This document shows positions 49,401 to 62,607 of a stretch of DNA of 64,000 nt, piece by piece. The position numbers and the translations under genes are program-made. Position 1 is the stretch's first letter; each line of letters begins with the position of its first letter. This DNA is from Diphasiastrum complanatum (lineage: Eukaryota > Streptophyta > Lycopodiopsida > Lycopodiales > Lycopodiaceae), in NCBI GenBank assembly GCA_029204225.1, contig CM055111.1:12462697-12526696 (forward strand), read 5' to 3'. The notes below the pieces were generated by a model, which was not told the origin of the DNA, did not search any database, and saw only the letters and a program-made list of their open reading frames with translations.

Positions 49401-50139
49401 CAAGTGCATCAAAGCAATTCAATTTTTAAATGCATTTGAAAATTTCTCGCCAAAATAGAAACCAAGAAACACTGTGGAACTTGGAAACCAATGCATCTAT
49501 CTCTTCTATCGAGAATACTCAGACTTAATTAATCTACATCTTGCCACCTTCAACATCTTTTAAATTTAAGTTTTATCTAAACCGGTGGCATTTTAATCTT
49601 TCAGGATTTTAGTGCAGTTCTTCTGCAGCTATAGTACACTGCCGCTCTATTCCCTTGTTACTCAGGTATAGTTATTGAGCTTGTCATTAAGTAGCTTTTT
49701 ATTTGAAAGCACCCTGGGTAAGTCGATCAATTGAAACTTTGCAAACCCTTGTGAGGCACAATCTGTGGAGCTCGAATCTTCAAATGAAGTGGTTCTAACA
49801 ATTGAATGGATATCAATCATGCGGTTTCAGATGGGTTCCAGCTACAAGAAAGCCATCTTTCCAGAAAATGTCGTCCAGTCCCTCCATGGCTGGCACAAAG
49901 CAGCCAAACACAAAGTCAAGCACGGGGGAGCAACAAGTGAAGACTCGGCTAGCAAGAACTTGGAAGGCAGTGTATCAATTGGTGAGCATCAGATTGACCA
50001 TTTGCCTACAATAACTGATGATGTCGAGGAAGATATAGCAGAAGTTGGCAGATCACCTGCAAACGTGAAGAAAAGCAACGCTCATTTCAGGACAGTATCT
50101 CCAAAAGAATTGATAAAATCTAACAGCACGCGCAGCTAG
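43264..50139 (+). CDS. MLO: MLO-like seven-transmembrane protein (15 exons)
   Basis: The spliced product is 541 residues, normal for MLO proteins (about 500-600). MLO proteins are plasma-membrane proteins with seven spans, an outside N-terminus and a cytosolic calmodulin-binding tail. Family members act in powdery-mildew susceptibility, pollen-tube and synergid signalling and root touch responses, and some conduct Ca2+. Visible here: spans at about residues 17-36, 64-82, 172-193, around VCFFRQFGQ (248) to about 310, 318-340, 375-396 and 419-439. Conserved blocks are RPLEYTPTY, KKRKSLYDALEKIKEELMLLGF, extracellular Cys 85, 98 and 153, KPWSKN, CFFRQFGQSV, FHDYMVRSMEDEFKEIVG, YFWISFIPVG, LQHVIATLAIE, VRPRDELFWFNKPELLL, and TLPLYSLVTQMGS. 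The calmodulin-binding segment is about 452-469 with Trp 460. The ATG at 43264 is chosen because it gives the conserved N-terminus directly. No stop or frameshift; the class within the family is not assigned. Confidence 0.95.
46353..46407 (+). repeat. (AG)n microsatellite in MLO intron 7
   Basis: About 55 bases of GA repeat ending 25 bases before the exon 8 acceptor, so the usual pyrimidine-rich stretch there is replaced by purines plus a short AT-rich spacer. Confidence 0.95.
47985..48028 (+). repeat. Hairpin and tRNA-Met primer-like motif in MLO intron 11
   Basis: GCTCTAATAC (47985-47994) pairs with GTATTAGAGC (47998-48007). TGGTATCAGAGC follows at 48017-48028, identical to the copia primer sites. 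It is probably a small retroelement-derived scrap. Confidence 0.6.
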
Positions 50140-52926
<2,787 letters not shown>

Positions 52927-53800
52927 AGTGAGTGAGTAGAGATGGAGGTTAGCTCAAATGCTCAATGTCATGCTTAACAGTAGAGTCTCCTCCTCTCTAT
53001 TAAACATGAAAAATGGTTACAAATGATGCCAACCTTAACTAGCACAAAGCAAGAACAATGGAAACTAAAACAATAAGCAAATCACAACAAGATCATAAGC
53101 AAGATTGATTAGCAAATGAGGATGCTTGAGCTCACAAAATAGTAGAGTCTCCTCCTCTCTAGTAAGCATGAAAAATAGTTACAAATGGTGTCTTTTTATC
53201 TTTGGGTTGGCCCTTGCCCCTTGCTTCCTATTGGCTACTTGCAAGAAGGTGGGATTGAAATCCAGACCCTTCACAAGAAGCACAAACAAATCTATGGTGG
53301 TAGCCGGTAACGTCTTCCATGAAGGTCAATCTTTTTGTAGTTTTCGAGTCCTTTGGAGTGAAGAAGGACTTATGAACTCTGGTGAGCCAAAATTGATCAA
53401 TCCAGGTTTGGAATCGTGTGGTCCATGGATCGCCAAATATTGCTACTCTATAGTACACTCACGCTAATGGTAGCTAGTCTTCGACTTTTTTTCGAAACCA
53501 AGGCAGTACTAGGATTAAAAAATATGGGAGGTAAGAAGTCATTCCATTTGGTTTAGACGCCCATCAAAAATTCTAAGTCTTGAGATAATTGTGCGGCCGC
53601 GCGGACTGTGGGATTAGGACAATTGAGGTATTTTTTAGAAAATTGGGTGAGAGGCTTCTTGGCATGTACATCCATTTCCAACCATGCTCTGAAGGGATTT
53701 GTGGCCAGTTCATATTATGGAGCATGATGCACAAACAATTCGCGAATCATTCGTGGATCGTAAACACACCTCCAAGATTGCAAATCGCAAAGGGACGCAT
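52927..53800. other. Non-coding region with a direct repeat
   Basis: 'gtagagtctcctcctctct' with its following bases ('gcatgaaaaat.gttacaaatg') occurs at 52981-53027 and 53143-53190. Overlapping frames on both strands at 53126-53467 have no recognisable motif. The 3' part just before 53801 is probably copia leader, given the primer site that follows. Confidence 0.4.
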
Positions 53801-53900
53801 AAACTGATACCATGTGAAGTTTTCAAATCATTAAGATCCAATCCACTTGAAAGATCTTTGGTTAGAAAGATAAATACACTACCAATCTCACCAATGTAGA
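53801..53900 (-). repeat. Family-A primer site and LTR scrap (minus orientation)
   Basis: ACTGATACCA near 53804 is a decayed reverse-complement primer site. LTR sequence from about 53814 matches the A family ('ggttagaaagataaatacactaccaatctcaccaatgtagaa') and stops abruptly at about 53900. Confidence 0.7.
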
Positions 53901-54212
53901 AATTTTATTCGATCCCATATGAGAATAAGTAAGGATTGCTAGTTTGCTTTTGTTGCTTTTATTTGGATGATTACTCCTGTTCAAATGGATTTTGATTTTT
54001 ATTTTGATTATTGCAGTCGGGATTGGAGCTTGAACATTCTTTCTGTAAAAATAAATAAGGAGGGAGTATCAAATTTTCTATATGTAAAAGTAAACTCAGC
54101 TGATAATACACATAGAGAATTTGATTTTCTACTTCATTATGTTGTTCAGGAAATACCGACTGACAAAATTTCCAGAATTCACACGTGTGGGGAATGTCCA
54201 CAAGAGTGACTG
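53901..54212. other. Unassigned spacer
   Basis: AT-rich insertion-like stretch between an A LTR scrap and family D. The terminal cacacgtgtgg at 54181-54191 echoes the A LTR, so the piece may have split that LTR. Confidence 0.35.
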
Positions 54213-54956
54213 ATCTTGATTAAGCTTTGTGATTCGCACAGTACCCTGATTCTAGATTGTTCAACAAGATCTAGTTCAGAAGATATGGCTAATCCACAAT
54301 CTAGCATGCTAATCAACAGAATATAATAGCAATGATTAAAGAATGAAAAAAATACAAGATTTCAATGTATGAGCATTAGCCTCAACACGAGTTAGAGAGA
54401 GAGAGAGAGCTAGAGAGATAACAAGCAATATTTGTTTAGATCCAGAATGACATGAGATAGCTACAAAACTTTGGTTCTTCATTATCAATTGTGTGGAGAG
54501 CTACACATATTTATGGAGAATGAGGTAGCTCGAGGTAGAACCATATCTACCCATTCCAAAATGACATCTAAAGTGACATCTAGAGTCTATGTGACATTTG
54601 TCGCTTGTCATGCATGAAATTCTACCAACTTTTTACAAGTGTACTAGTTCTAACTAGAAATGTCCAATCATCATGCATGTGTCCAATAAACTTTGTGCAT
54701 GCCTTGCATGTCACTATGGATCACTTACAATTAATGCATGTGAGCTGCCACGAGTTTCTACAAGCATAATCATGCTAATTCTATGTCTACAAACTATATG
54801 CAAGTTGCATTTATCAAACTAGACAATACATAACCATGTAGCTCAAATTCTATGTAGGCCAAACTTGGCATTTTGCATTAATGAGCTACATACTTGCATG
54901 GTACAACATTTGTAGCAAGCCAAGAAATCGATATGGATTGTTTTTCAATTTTAACA
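54213..54956 (-). repeat. 3' LTR of family D (minus orientation)
   Basis: 54490-54956 is the reverse complement of 63536-64000, nearly base for base. Read on the minus strand it starts TGTTAAAATTGAAAAACAATCC and is preceded by the purine tract TTTTTAGGAGGAG. The distal end (about 54213) is a guess, because the second copy runs off the window. Confidence 0.75.
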
Positions 54957-54969
54957 CTCCTCCTAAAAA
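54957..54969 (-). other. Polypurine tract of family D
   Basis: TTTTTAGGAGGAG on the minus strand directly abuts the LTR start, marking the 3' end of the element body. Confidence 0.8.
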
Positions 54970-55019
54970 TGATCTATATTGATTTGAACATGGATCTTGG
55001 TATAACTCCAAGGTTGGCT

Positions 55020-56530
55020 CTATGCTTGTTGAAGGAACTTTTGCTCAAAGGGTTGGTGAGCAATGCAAGATGATGTGTCAATGTGCTCCAATTTGATTTC
55101 ACCTCCAATGAGCTTCCCTCTCACGAAGTGATGTGCAACTTCGATATGTTTTCTCCTTGCATGGAATATTGGGTTGTTGGCAAGGGCTTGAGCTGAAATG
55201 TTGTCACACATGATCATAGGTATATTTTCTTCCATAATTACCTTTAGCTCCACTAGTAACTTCTTGATCCAAAGCACTTCCTTTGTTGTTGTAGTGAGCG
55301 CCTTGTACTTAGCTTCACATGATGAGAGTGATACAGTATCTTGCTTTTTGGAAAGCCAAGATATCAAGTTTCCTCCAAGATATATGACATAAGCACTTGT
55401 AGATTTCTGATATGCTCTATCACTTGCAAAATCCGAGTCAGAATAACCAATAATAGAAAGATCTTCACTTTTATATAATAAACCAAAATCAAAAGTTGAA
55501 GATATATATCTAAGCACTCTCTTGGCCTTTTTCCAATGATAAATTGAAGGATTTTGCATAGCCTGGCTCAACTTATGAACACTAAAGCTTATGTCAGGTC
55601 TAGTTATTGTGAGCCAAATTAAGGAGCCTATAAGACTTCTAAAAAGTGTGATGTCCTCGAAGGATCTTTCATCGCCTTTGTTAGAGTCCTTTACATTTTG
55701 CTCCATAGGTGTTTCTATACTCTTACAATTCAACATATTGAACTTTTTTAACATTGAAAGAGCATACTTGGATTGACATATGAAAGCTTTATCTTTAAGA
55801 AAGTCAATCTCTAATCCTAGAATATAGTGTATTTTTCCAAGATCTTGCATCTTGAATTCTTTTCCAAGTGCAATCTTGGTTTCCTCAACTAACTTGATAC
55901 AACTTCCTGTCAGAATGATATCATCAACATAAATAAGAAGGATGGTCAAGAATACCATGACCTTGGGGCTTGCTTTAACCCATATAAACTTTTGAAGAGC
56001 AAGCAAACTTTTCCCTCATCATGGATGAACCCAATAGGTTGATCCATATAGATCTCTTCTTCTAGATAGCCATTTAGAAATGCATTAGAAACTTCTAGTT
56101 AAAGAATTTGCCAATTGAAAAAACAAGCAAGAAAAATTATGATTCTAATTGACACCATCTTTGCAACTGGGGCAAAGGTCTCCTCATAATCGAGTCCATA
56201 TACCTGAGCAAATCCTTTAGCACAAAGCCTAGCCTTGTACTTGTTGATTGTGCCATCTTGATTATACTTGACTTGAAAAACCCATTTGCAACCAATGGTA
56301 TGCTTGTTGGATGGAAGATCCACAAGTTCCCATGTATTATTGGCCATCAAGGCATCATATTCTTCCTTCATGGCAAGGTACCATTCCTTTGAGTTGATAG
56401 CATCATATACATCCTTCGGCTCCTCGTGAGAAATAAAATAGGCACAATTAGTGGAGTTGATTTCCACTTGCTTTCCTCTATCTTCATAGGTAAGCCTTCT
56501 AGGCTCAATCTTTCTCTTTGAGATCTCCTT
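55020..56530 (-). pseudogene. Family-D copia reverse transcriptase and RNase H
   Basis: Minus strand: EINSTNCAYFISHEEPKDVYDA, YLAMKEEYDALMANNTWELV, CKWVFQVKYNQDGT, KARLCAKGFAQ, YEETFAPVAKM (56099-56467). Then, after a stop, [21 protein letters not shown] and YGLKQAPR. Frame 55020-56006 (328 codons) has the catalytic LLIYVDDIILTG, QDLGKIHYILGLEI, SLIGSLIWLTITRPDI, and RNase H with YSDSDFASD, STSAYVIYL, SWLSKKQDTVSLSSCEAKY, CDNISAQALANNPIFHARRKHIEV. The C-terminal ADIFTK block has been lost by a frameshift. Only a stop and a frameshift separate it from an intact RT. Confidence 0.9.
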
Positions 56531-56697
56531 GGTGAGAAAATTCGAGGTGACTCCTCCTCAAATCTCGGCCAACTGTCTCAAAATGGAGTAGCTGAGAGGA
56601 AAAACAGATCTTTATGTGAGTGTGCTAAAGCAATTCGAGTAGCAGCTTCTTTGCCTATTGAATATTGGGGTGAAGCTATAAATTGTGCAAACTATTT
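56531..56697 (+). pseudogene. Inverted integrase segment within family D
   Basis: Opposite in orientation to the rest of the element: the plus strand reads LSQNGVAERKNRSL, then ECAKAIRVAASLPIEYWGEAINCANYL, the copia integrase block around the catalytic Glu (NGVAERKN). Minus-strand D sequence lies on both sides, so this is a small inversion replacing the missing integrase region. Confidence 0.8.
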
Positions 56698-57863
56698 GTC
56701 AACTTTCCCACACTAATTAAGTTCTTTGTAAGTTTTGGAATGAAAAGAACATTAGAAAGTGCAAAAACTTTTGAAGAAGCAAGTTTCAATGGAGTGTTGC
56801 CAATTCCTTCTATTGGACACTTATGATCATTAGTTGTGTAAATAGATCTCTTGAGTCCTTTGAAAGGTAAGATTGAGTCAAATGACTCCTTTGAACAGCA
56901 CATATGTGAAGAGGCTCCACTGTATATGTACCAAGCTCCATCTTTCTTGAAAGGTGATGAAGAAAAACTGGACACCATAAGTGATCCTTCTCCATCACTT
57001 GCAACAGAATCTTCTTCAATCTCTTTGGAGAGATTAGCTTGCTTGAGTTGGTTTTTCTTCTTAAAGCAATTAGAGGCATAGTGCCCCTTTTTGCCATAGA
57101 AGAAGCACTTCACTTTCTTCTTCTTGGTTTTTGAGTTAGAGGGATGAGATGTATCATCCTCTTCACCATCTTGATCTCGATCTTTGGCTTTGTCTTTGTT
57201 GTATGCTTAAGAGAATTGGTTCTTATTCCTTCCTTTCTGCTTGCCTTTGACAAAGAGGGCTGTGTCACTTCCACCATGTTCAAGTTTGTTCATCCTGGAG
57301 AGTTTATAGCTTTGTCTAGATTCTTCAAAAATAAGAATTCCTTGGAGAGTTTCTAGATTAGGTAACTCCTCCTTAATAGCAAAAGACTAAACAAGATTAT
57401 CATAGTCATCTCTCAAGCCATTCAGTATGACTTGAACTAACTCAACTTGGTTAATGGTAACACCAACACAAGAAAGCTCTCTATGTAAATCTTTAACTCT
57501 CAGAACATAGTTAGATGCACTCTCTTCACTTCTTTGGAAACTTTGAAAAATCTGATTCCTAAGAGTGAGTATTCTAGAAGTATTCTTTGCTTCATAGATG
57601 GTCTTTAGTGCATCCCAAGCTTCTTTGGCTGTAGTGCAAGATCCTATCTCTCTCAAAATTTCATTAGATACATTCATCTTAATGAAATGTAGAGCCATTC
57701 TAGCTCTCTTCTTATATTTAGGAATTGCAACCTGTGCTTGAGGCTCCTCCTCAACACCAAGCACAAATTTTTTTTGAAATATACTTGGATGACTTGGGAG
57801 TCCATAGTACAAATATAGACCACCTGGATCGATTGGAGTATCAAATTTCTCTGGCATTGCCAC
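56698..57863 (-). pseudogene. Family-D copia gag, zinc knuckle and protease
   Basis: Frame 57387-57863 is gag: VAIPKYKKRARMALHFIKMNVSNEIL, CTTAKEAWDALKTIYEAKNTSRILTLRNQIFQSF, LSCVGVTINQVELVQVILNGLRDDYDNLV, clearly related to family A. After a frameshifted stretch (57114-57386), frame 56698-57113 has the zinc knuckle MKCFFYGKKGHYASNCF (second Cys replaced by Tyr) and a protease start GAWYIYSGASSHMCC, where the catalytic DSG reads YSG. The protease ends SNVLFIPKLTKNLISV. The gag N-terminus is cut at about 57760 by the gypsy element; frame before that point reads foreign codons. Confidence 0.85.
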
Positions 57864-58630
57864 AGAAAATCAAGGTTATTGTGGAATTGCCACCACAAAC
57901 AACAATTCGTGGAGTTTATGCGTTTATGGGTCATGCGAACTACTATAGAATTTTTATTATCTTCTTTGCAGATTTAGCAAGACCTATGTACAAGTTCCTA
58001 TTTAAGCACTAGAGGCATTAGAAGCCTTTGAAAAATTAAAAAAAGCATTAACTTCAGGACCAATACTGCGTTCTCCAGATTGGACGGTTGAATTTCATGT
58101 TCACACGAATGTCTCAAAATACGTCATTGGATCAGTTTTGACGCAGCCAGGTGATTATAAGAATGATTATTCTATATGATTTGCAAGCAGACAACTTACA
58201 GATCCGGAGAAGAATTATTCAACAACAGAACGCAAAGCGTTAGCGACGATTTTTTTTGTTCAGAAATTTTGTCATTATCTCATGGAAATGCACTTTGCAT
58301 TTTATGCGGAATACCAACCGTTGCTTTATTTGGGCAAAAGACGTGCAATACTGGACGTATTGCAAGATGGTTACTGTTATTGATTGAATTTGTCTTTTGA
58401 ATTGTGGTTCGAAAGGGGAAGCAACATTATCTAGCCAATCACGTTTCGCGAATTGAATCCGCACCAGTTAATACTGAAGTGGATGATGAATTACCAGATG
58501 CTGCATTGTTCTATGTAGAAGCAGTTTTCGAGTGGGCAACGAATATTGTTGAGTACCTGATGCTAGAACAACCGAATGACTCTTTGACAAAAGTACAGAA
58601 GAGGCAATTGATTCATTAGAGTCAACCTTA
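57761..58630 (+). pseudogene. Tat-like Ty3/gypsy RT end and RNase H
   Basis: Plus strand: IYLDDLGVHSTNIDHLDRLE (the Y/F-x-DD box), IRGVYAFMGHANYYRIFI, FADLARPMYKFL; then in other frames ALEAFEKLKKALTSGPILRSPDW, FASRQLTDPEKNYSTTERKALA, RIARWLLLLIEF, and VVRKGKQHYLANHVSRIESAPVNTEVDDELPDAALF. These are RNase H and its linker as found in Tat-type plant elements. Stops at 58011-58013 and 58398-58400 and several frameshifts break it. Confidence 0.8.
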
Positions 58631-58938
58631 TCATTTGATTGCAAGACAATTATATTGTCGTGGATCAGACAATATTCTATGTAGATGTGTGTTACTGCGT
58701 GAAATACTCGATTTAAATGATGGCATGGGCGGAGGACATTTATCTACAAATATTACTGTTTGCAAATTTTTGCAATCAGATTGTTGGTGGCTTATGCTTC
58801 ATAAGGACACAAAAACTTATATTTAGACATGTGATGTTTGCCAGTGAGCATGATGGCCTACTAGACAGAACTATGAACCCTTGCATCCGGTTTTATTGCA
58901 AGCACCGTTTGAAAAATGGGGACTGGATTATGTTGGCT
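58631..58938 (+). pseudogene. Tat-like integrase: zinc finger and core start
   Basis: HLIARQLYCRGSDNILCRCVL leads to a finger GGHLSTNITVCKFLQSDCWWLMLHKDTKTYI and then TCDVCQ, followed by PLHPVLLQAPFEKWGLDYVG with the first catalytic Asp. It breaks off at GGATTATGTTGG (58927-58938) because of an insertion; the next residues resume after 59509. Confidence 0.8.
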
Positions 58939-59508
58939 GATTTTGACGAATCTCCAAGATACTCAGGCAGAGCAACTCAAGAGCACCTCTCATCTTAGAC
59001 CAAGGAGGTCTCTGAGAAGACGAGATGAAAGAAGACTGAGAGCCGAGTATGAGAGCCGAGAAATACTAGTAGTAATGACAAGCAAGAACTGTGTAAGCCT
59101 CATGGTGAATTTCAAAAGATGGAATGACCATGTAGGAACTAGTATTTCTAGGCAAATGTAATAAATGCAAGTAGACCCCTCTTAAAGAAAGTAGAGTGAG
59201 CCACCTTTTGATGGTGACCTCTAGTGGAGAGCACTTGTAATTTGTGAAATGTGGAAATCCACTAGGATGCCACCTAAGGAGCTCTCTTACTTATTTAAGA
59301 GACTCTCTCTTTGTGAAGAAGAGCTTTTTGTGTATTGTATCTACTCCATGCTGAAATGAGAAGAGCCTTCATGAGTTTGGCCTGGTTTGGGCATTGTAAT
59401 ATCAAGAACACATCTAATGAATGCCATGAAGTCTGGTAACAAGCAGGAATAGTTCTGAAGAAGTAAAAAAACAACCAACAGATCCTCTGGAGCAGGGGAT
59501 CTGTCAAC
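58939..59508. mobile_element. 570-bp insertion of unknown type splitting the integrase
   Basis: The 11-base string GATTATGTTGG ends the left integrase part (58928-58938) and starts the right part (59509-59519), so the insertion duplicated it. Removing the insert and one copy joins GLDYVG to PIQPAA in frame. The insert has no coding frame of note. It contains 'acttatttaagagactctc' (TATA-like), a hairpin near its right end (cagatcc...ggatctg, 59478-59502) and AT-rich flanks. Long duplications of 9-11 bases suggest a DNA transposon of MULE type or a non-LTR insertion rather than an LTR element. Confidence 0.6.
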
Positions 59509-59762
59509 AGATTATGTTGGTCCTATTCAACCTGCCGCGCAAGGATCTCATGCCCGATACATTATCGTAGCGACTGATTATATGACCAAATGGGTTGAAG
59601 CCAAAGCTGTCAAAGTTGCTGATGCGAAATCTACGGCCAAGTTCTCATTTGAAAATATTATTATTAGATTTGGATGTCCGATCGAGATTGTCAGTGACCG
59701 GGGTACACACTTTGTCAATCAAACAATAAAGTGTTTACTGGAAGATTTTTTTGCCTACTACA
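59509..59762 (+). pseudogene. Tat-like integrase core, second part
   Basis: DYVGPIQPAAQGSHARYIIVATDYMTKWVEAKAV continues the core. IVSDRGTHFVNQTIKCLLEDFF carries the second catalytic Asp. The frame ends near 59762 before the catalytic Glu block, where an unrelated ORF begins, so the integrase C-terminus is deleted. Confidence 0.82.
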
Positions 59763-62522
59763 ATGGGTATTCATGAGAGAGCCTTTTCAGGGAGAATCAA
59801 TATGGATTTTATCACTCTTGCCTTCAGTACGTGGAAGGAAGAGAAATCCAAGTTTTACATCACCTTCCAGGGAGCCACACACAAGGTGCACGTGACTGAG
59901 GCCGACCTTGTTGCCATAGGCATAGCATCTGGTACCCAAGCCTCATCGAACCATAAGCAGACTAAACATACTATTAAGCCTTACATAGACCTAACAAATG
60001 ATTTGCATTGGACCAATGATGGGTACCTCCTAGATGCCATCACTGAGCCTGCCATACACCTTGTTGTTTAGCTCCTTAATAACAACTTTTTGATGGTTGA
60101 CAACCTTAGGAAAGACTTCACAAATCTTACATAGGATAGTCGAGTCCTATGTCAAGATAGCCAAGGCCCCTCTCAAACCATATAACTGGTTCAAGACTAT
60201 TTCTGGTGAGCTCAAACAAGCCATTAAGAGCAATACCAAGCATCAGTTTGCTACTGGCTCCTTATTATCTCTTCTAGCGGCCTCCCACCTTGAAAACAAA
60301 ATCCATGGGTTTCGTCTGGATTCTGTGCTTTCGGTTTATGAAGAAGCACCAGCCGAGTCATTCCACCAGGCCTCCAATTCACATAGTCGATGTCGTCCAT
60401 GTAGCGAGATCGTCATTCCTGACTCACCTTCCGCGTCACGACATCGTACTAGGCATACATTGTCAGCTGCGCTTCCACCCCCTGCTGCTGTTCGCACTGA
60501 ACTTCCTATTCCCCCTGTCTCTGATGCTTCCCTCACCTCTGCTTCCACTCAAGGACAGTTTGTGACCATTGGGGCTACCATTCCCATCACAGCTACCCAG
60601 GCCGTCTCACCCCCGCACACCGAAGCTGTTTCACCAAACACGCAGTATTTTATGGATATGTTCGATGATTTTGACCCCCTTGGGGTCTCCGAAGTTTTTG
60701 AAATGCCCCAAAGCCCTGCGCCCTTTGAACTCCAATCCCCTGAAAGAGAATTTGAACAGTTCCATGATATTACTGTTGGTGTTGAAGAGTCATGCTAGTT
60801 ATCCCAACAACCTCAAACTGAAGCCGCCCTAGCCACACTTCGGGTCATGCAAGCTGTGAAATCAGTGAAGTAGTTCTACGCCACAGTGCCTGAGGGCTAT
60901 GAAGAGGAAGATCTTTTTGAAGAAGAAGAATTATCGGCACCTGTTTTATGCCAACCAAGGACAGTACTACCAGGCCTTCTACTGCTACCACCTCCACAAC
61001 AATAGATTCTAGTGATGCTCTCGGTTTGGTCTCAAGCCTTGCGCAAGTGATCCAGTATATGCTGGATAAGAAAAAAGAAATGGAGCAAGGAATCTTGGAT
61101 ATGAGATTGGAAAATACTCTTATCAACCAGAAGATTATTCAGCTGGACAGAGAATTGAAGATCGCCAAGCAGCTTGAAGAAAAATTCGAAACTGAGAAGA
61201 AGACGGCACAGCAATAGGCTGATCGCCTCGAAGAATACGTCAGCTCCCTACAGAATGCCTTGGAAACTGCACAAGATCAGGTGGACAAGGCTATGCAGGA
61301 TGCAAAGCAACAAGTGCAGCTGCTACAAGGTCAACTGCAGATGGCAGAGTAGGATCACACACGTCTCCAAGGTGAATTGGATGTGAACACCCTTGAGCGT
61401 GATGCGTATTTTCAGACGCAAATACCAGATCATCCAGTAACTCCGATGGAGATCGCGTATTTGTTCAAAAAAGTGAAAACTTACAAAGTGGCGCTTCAGG
61501 GATTCCAAGGCCGCTTTGACAGATTCAAAGGAGCAGCTTCAACTGAGTTGGCAAAGGCTAAAGCAACCATCAATGCCTATGAAAAAGCTGTCACTCAGGT
61601 GTTGGAAGCTGGATCTCAAATCTCAGTACCGATCATGCCACAATTCTCTCCTTCGCACCAAACTGCAATACCAATGGATACAGGGCTAGATTTGGGCGTG
61701 GACTAGGGTGGAGCTCCAGAAGTTGAAGAACAATAGCTAGTTCCACATGCAGTGCAAGCGAGTCCATCTTCATCAAGGAACCATTATTCAGATGGCCAAT
61801 CAATGTCGAGGAACGGATTCAAAGTTTTTTTATCGCAACATCCTCATGAGTCCTTGCGTGGTGGTTGGGTTCTTAGATTTAAGACCTCTGAGATAGAGGC
61901 CGACAAATAATTGGACAAAATACTCGCATTGGGAGAGCAGCCGGCTTGGAAAGCTACTATTTTTGAGAAAACTCTGGAATATATTAGGAGTTATGTGGCC
62001 AGCCCTCACCAATTGCGGGTAGATCCGTATTATGTACCAATGCCGCGAAGAAATAAATGGAAGGATTTGGGATTGGCTATGGATAAAATTACAATCCATA
62101 TGCCCAATTGGCCAATCATCCACCAGCCATACAATTGGATAATATCAGTGGATTTCGACCGGGCCTTACAAGCATACCAACAGGAGTATATACACTCTCC
62201 CGATCTGACAGTGAGACTATCAACACTGTTTGCGAAAGATTTAACTCTGTTGGCATCAGTGGCAACCAGATGGGATGATTGCCTTCCTCCTTTGGCATTT
62301 GATCCAAATAAGCCAATGGCCTCAGAGAATATCAAGGATCAACTGCTGGTTGCTCGACAATATTTTCGTGCAACAATGATGGGAGGCTCCTGGGAATCTT
62401 GTTTCACGTCATGGACAACCTCAAAGTGGATTGCCGGAGCTCATCGTTGTTTTTTGCCACATAATTTGGATTTTAATACTGCCCGACTCGACTTTTGGAG
62501 AAGGTGCAATATCATTCAATAA
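59763..62522 (+). pseudogene. Large extra ORF between integrase and 3' LTR (Tat-like element)
   Basis: A long coding stretch broken by single stops, mostly TAG (60070, 60796, 61215, 61350, 61704). The N-terminal part (MDFITLAFSTWKEEKSKFYITFQGATHKVHVTEADLVAIGIA) looks globular. Next is KAPLKPYNWFKTISGELKQAIKSNTKHQFATGSLLSLL, then a Ser/Thr/Pro-rich region (60390-60630). A coiled coil follows (KKKEMEQG...RELKIAKQLEEKFETEKKTAQQ, 61060-61217; continuing to about 61400). The C-terminal region (61911-62522) has LRVDPYYVPMPRRNKWKDLG, GGSWESCFTSWTTSKWIAGAHRCFL. Extra ORFs at this position are known in Tat elements. I cannot assign a function. Confidence 0.6.
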
Positions 62523-62591
62523 AGATTCTTCGCGAAGCCAATAAAAGTCCCCAATAACTACATCTTGCAGGTGTCGTGGGACCGCCACCAG

Positions 62592-62607
62592 TTTTGGTGG
62601 GGGATAC
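62592..62607 (+). other. Polypurine tract of the Tat-like element
   Basis: TTTTGGTGGGGGATAC just before TGTTGGAGGG is a G-rich tract of the kind seen at this position in Tat and Athila elements. Confidence 0.75.

Larger units (their letters stand above)
43264..50139 (+). other. MLO: Exon map of the MLO-like gene
   Basis: Exons: 43264-43392, 43740-43797, 44144-44421, 44597-44713, 45486-45546, 45782-45879, 46150-46224, 46433-46518, 46724-46773, 47026-47066, 47732-47890, 48129-48164, 49058-49125, 49605-49665, 49831-50139 (stop TAG at 50137). All introns follow GT-AG, phases join in frame, and the sum is 1,626 bases (542 codons with the stop). The weakest choices are the exon 5 acceptor (accag at 45481-45485, chosen because it is phase-0 and gives VLKWRVWEDE; an alternative ttacag lies 31 bases upstream) and the exon 11 donor (gttttt). 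Intron 7 holds an AG microsatellite and intron 11 a hairpin. Confidence 0.87.

Noticed and set aside
53126..53467. Overlapping open frames on both strands
   Set aside because: Neither has a recognisable domain, and the first overlaps a non-coding direct repeat.
60336..60548. Ala/Gly-rich minus-strand frame
   Set aside because: It is the antisense shadow of the Ser/Pro-rich linker of the extra gypsy ORF.
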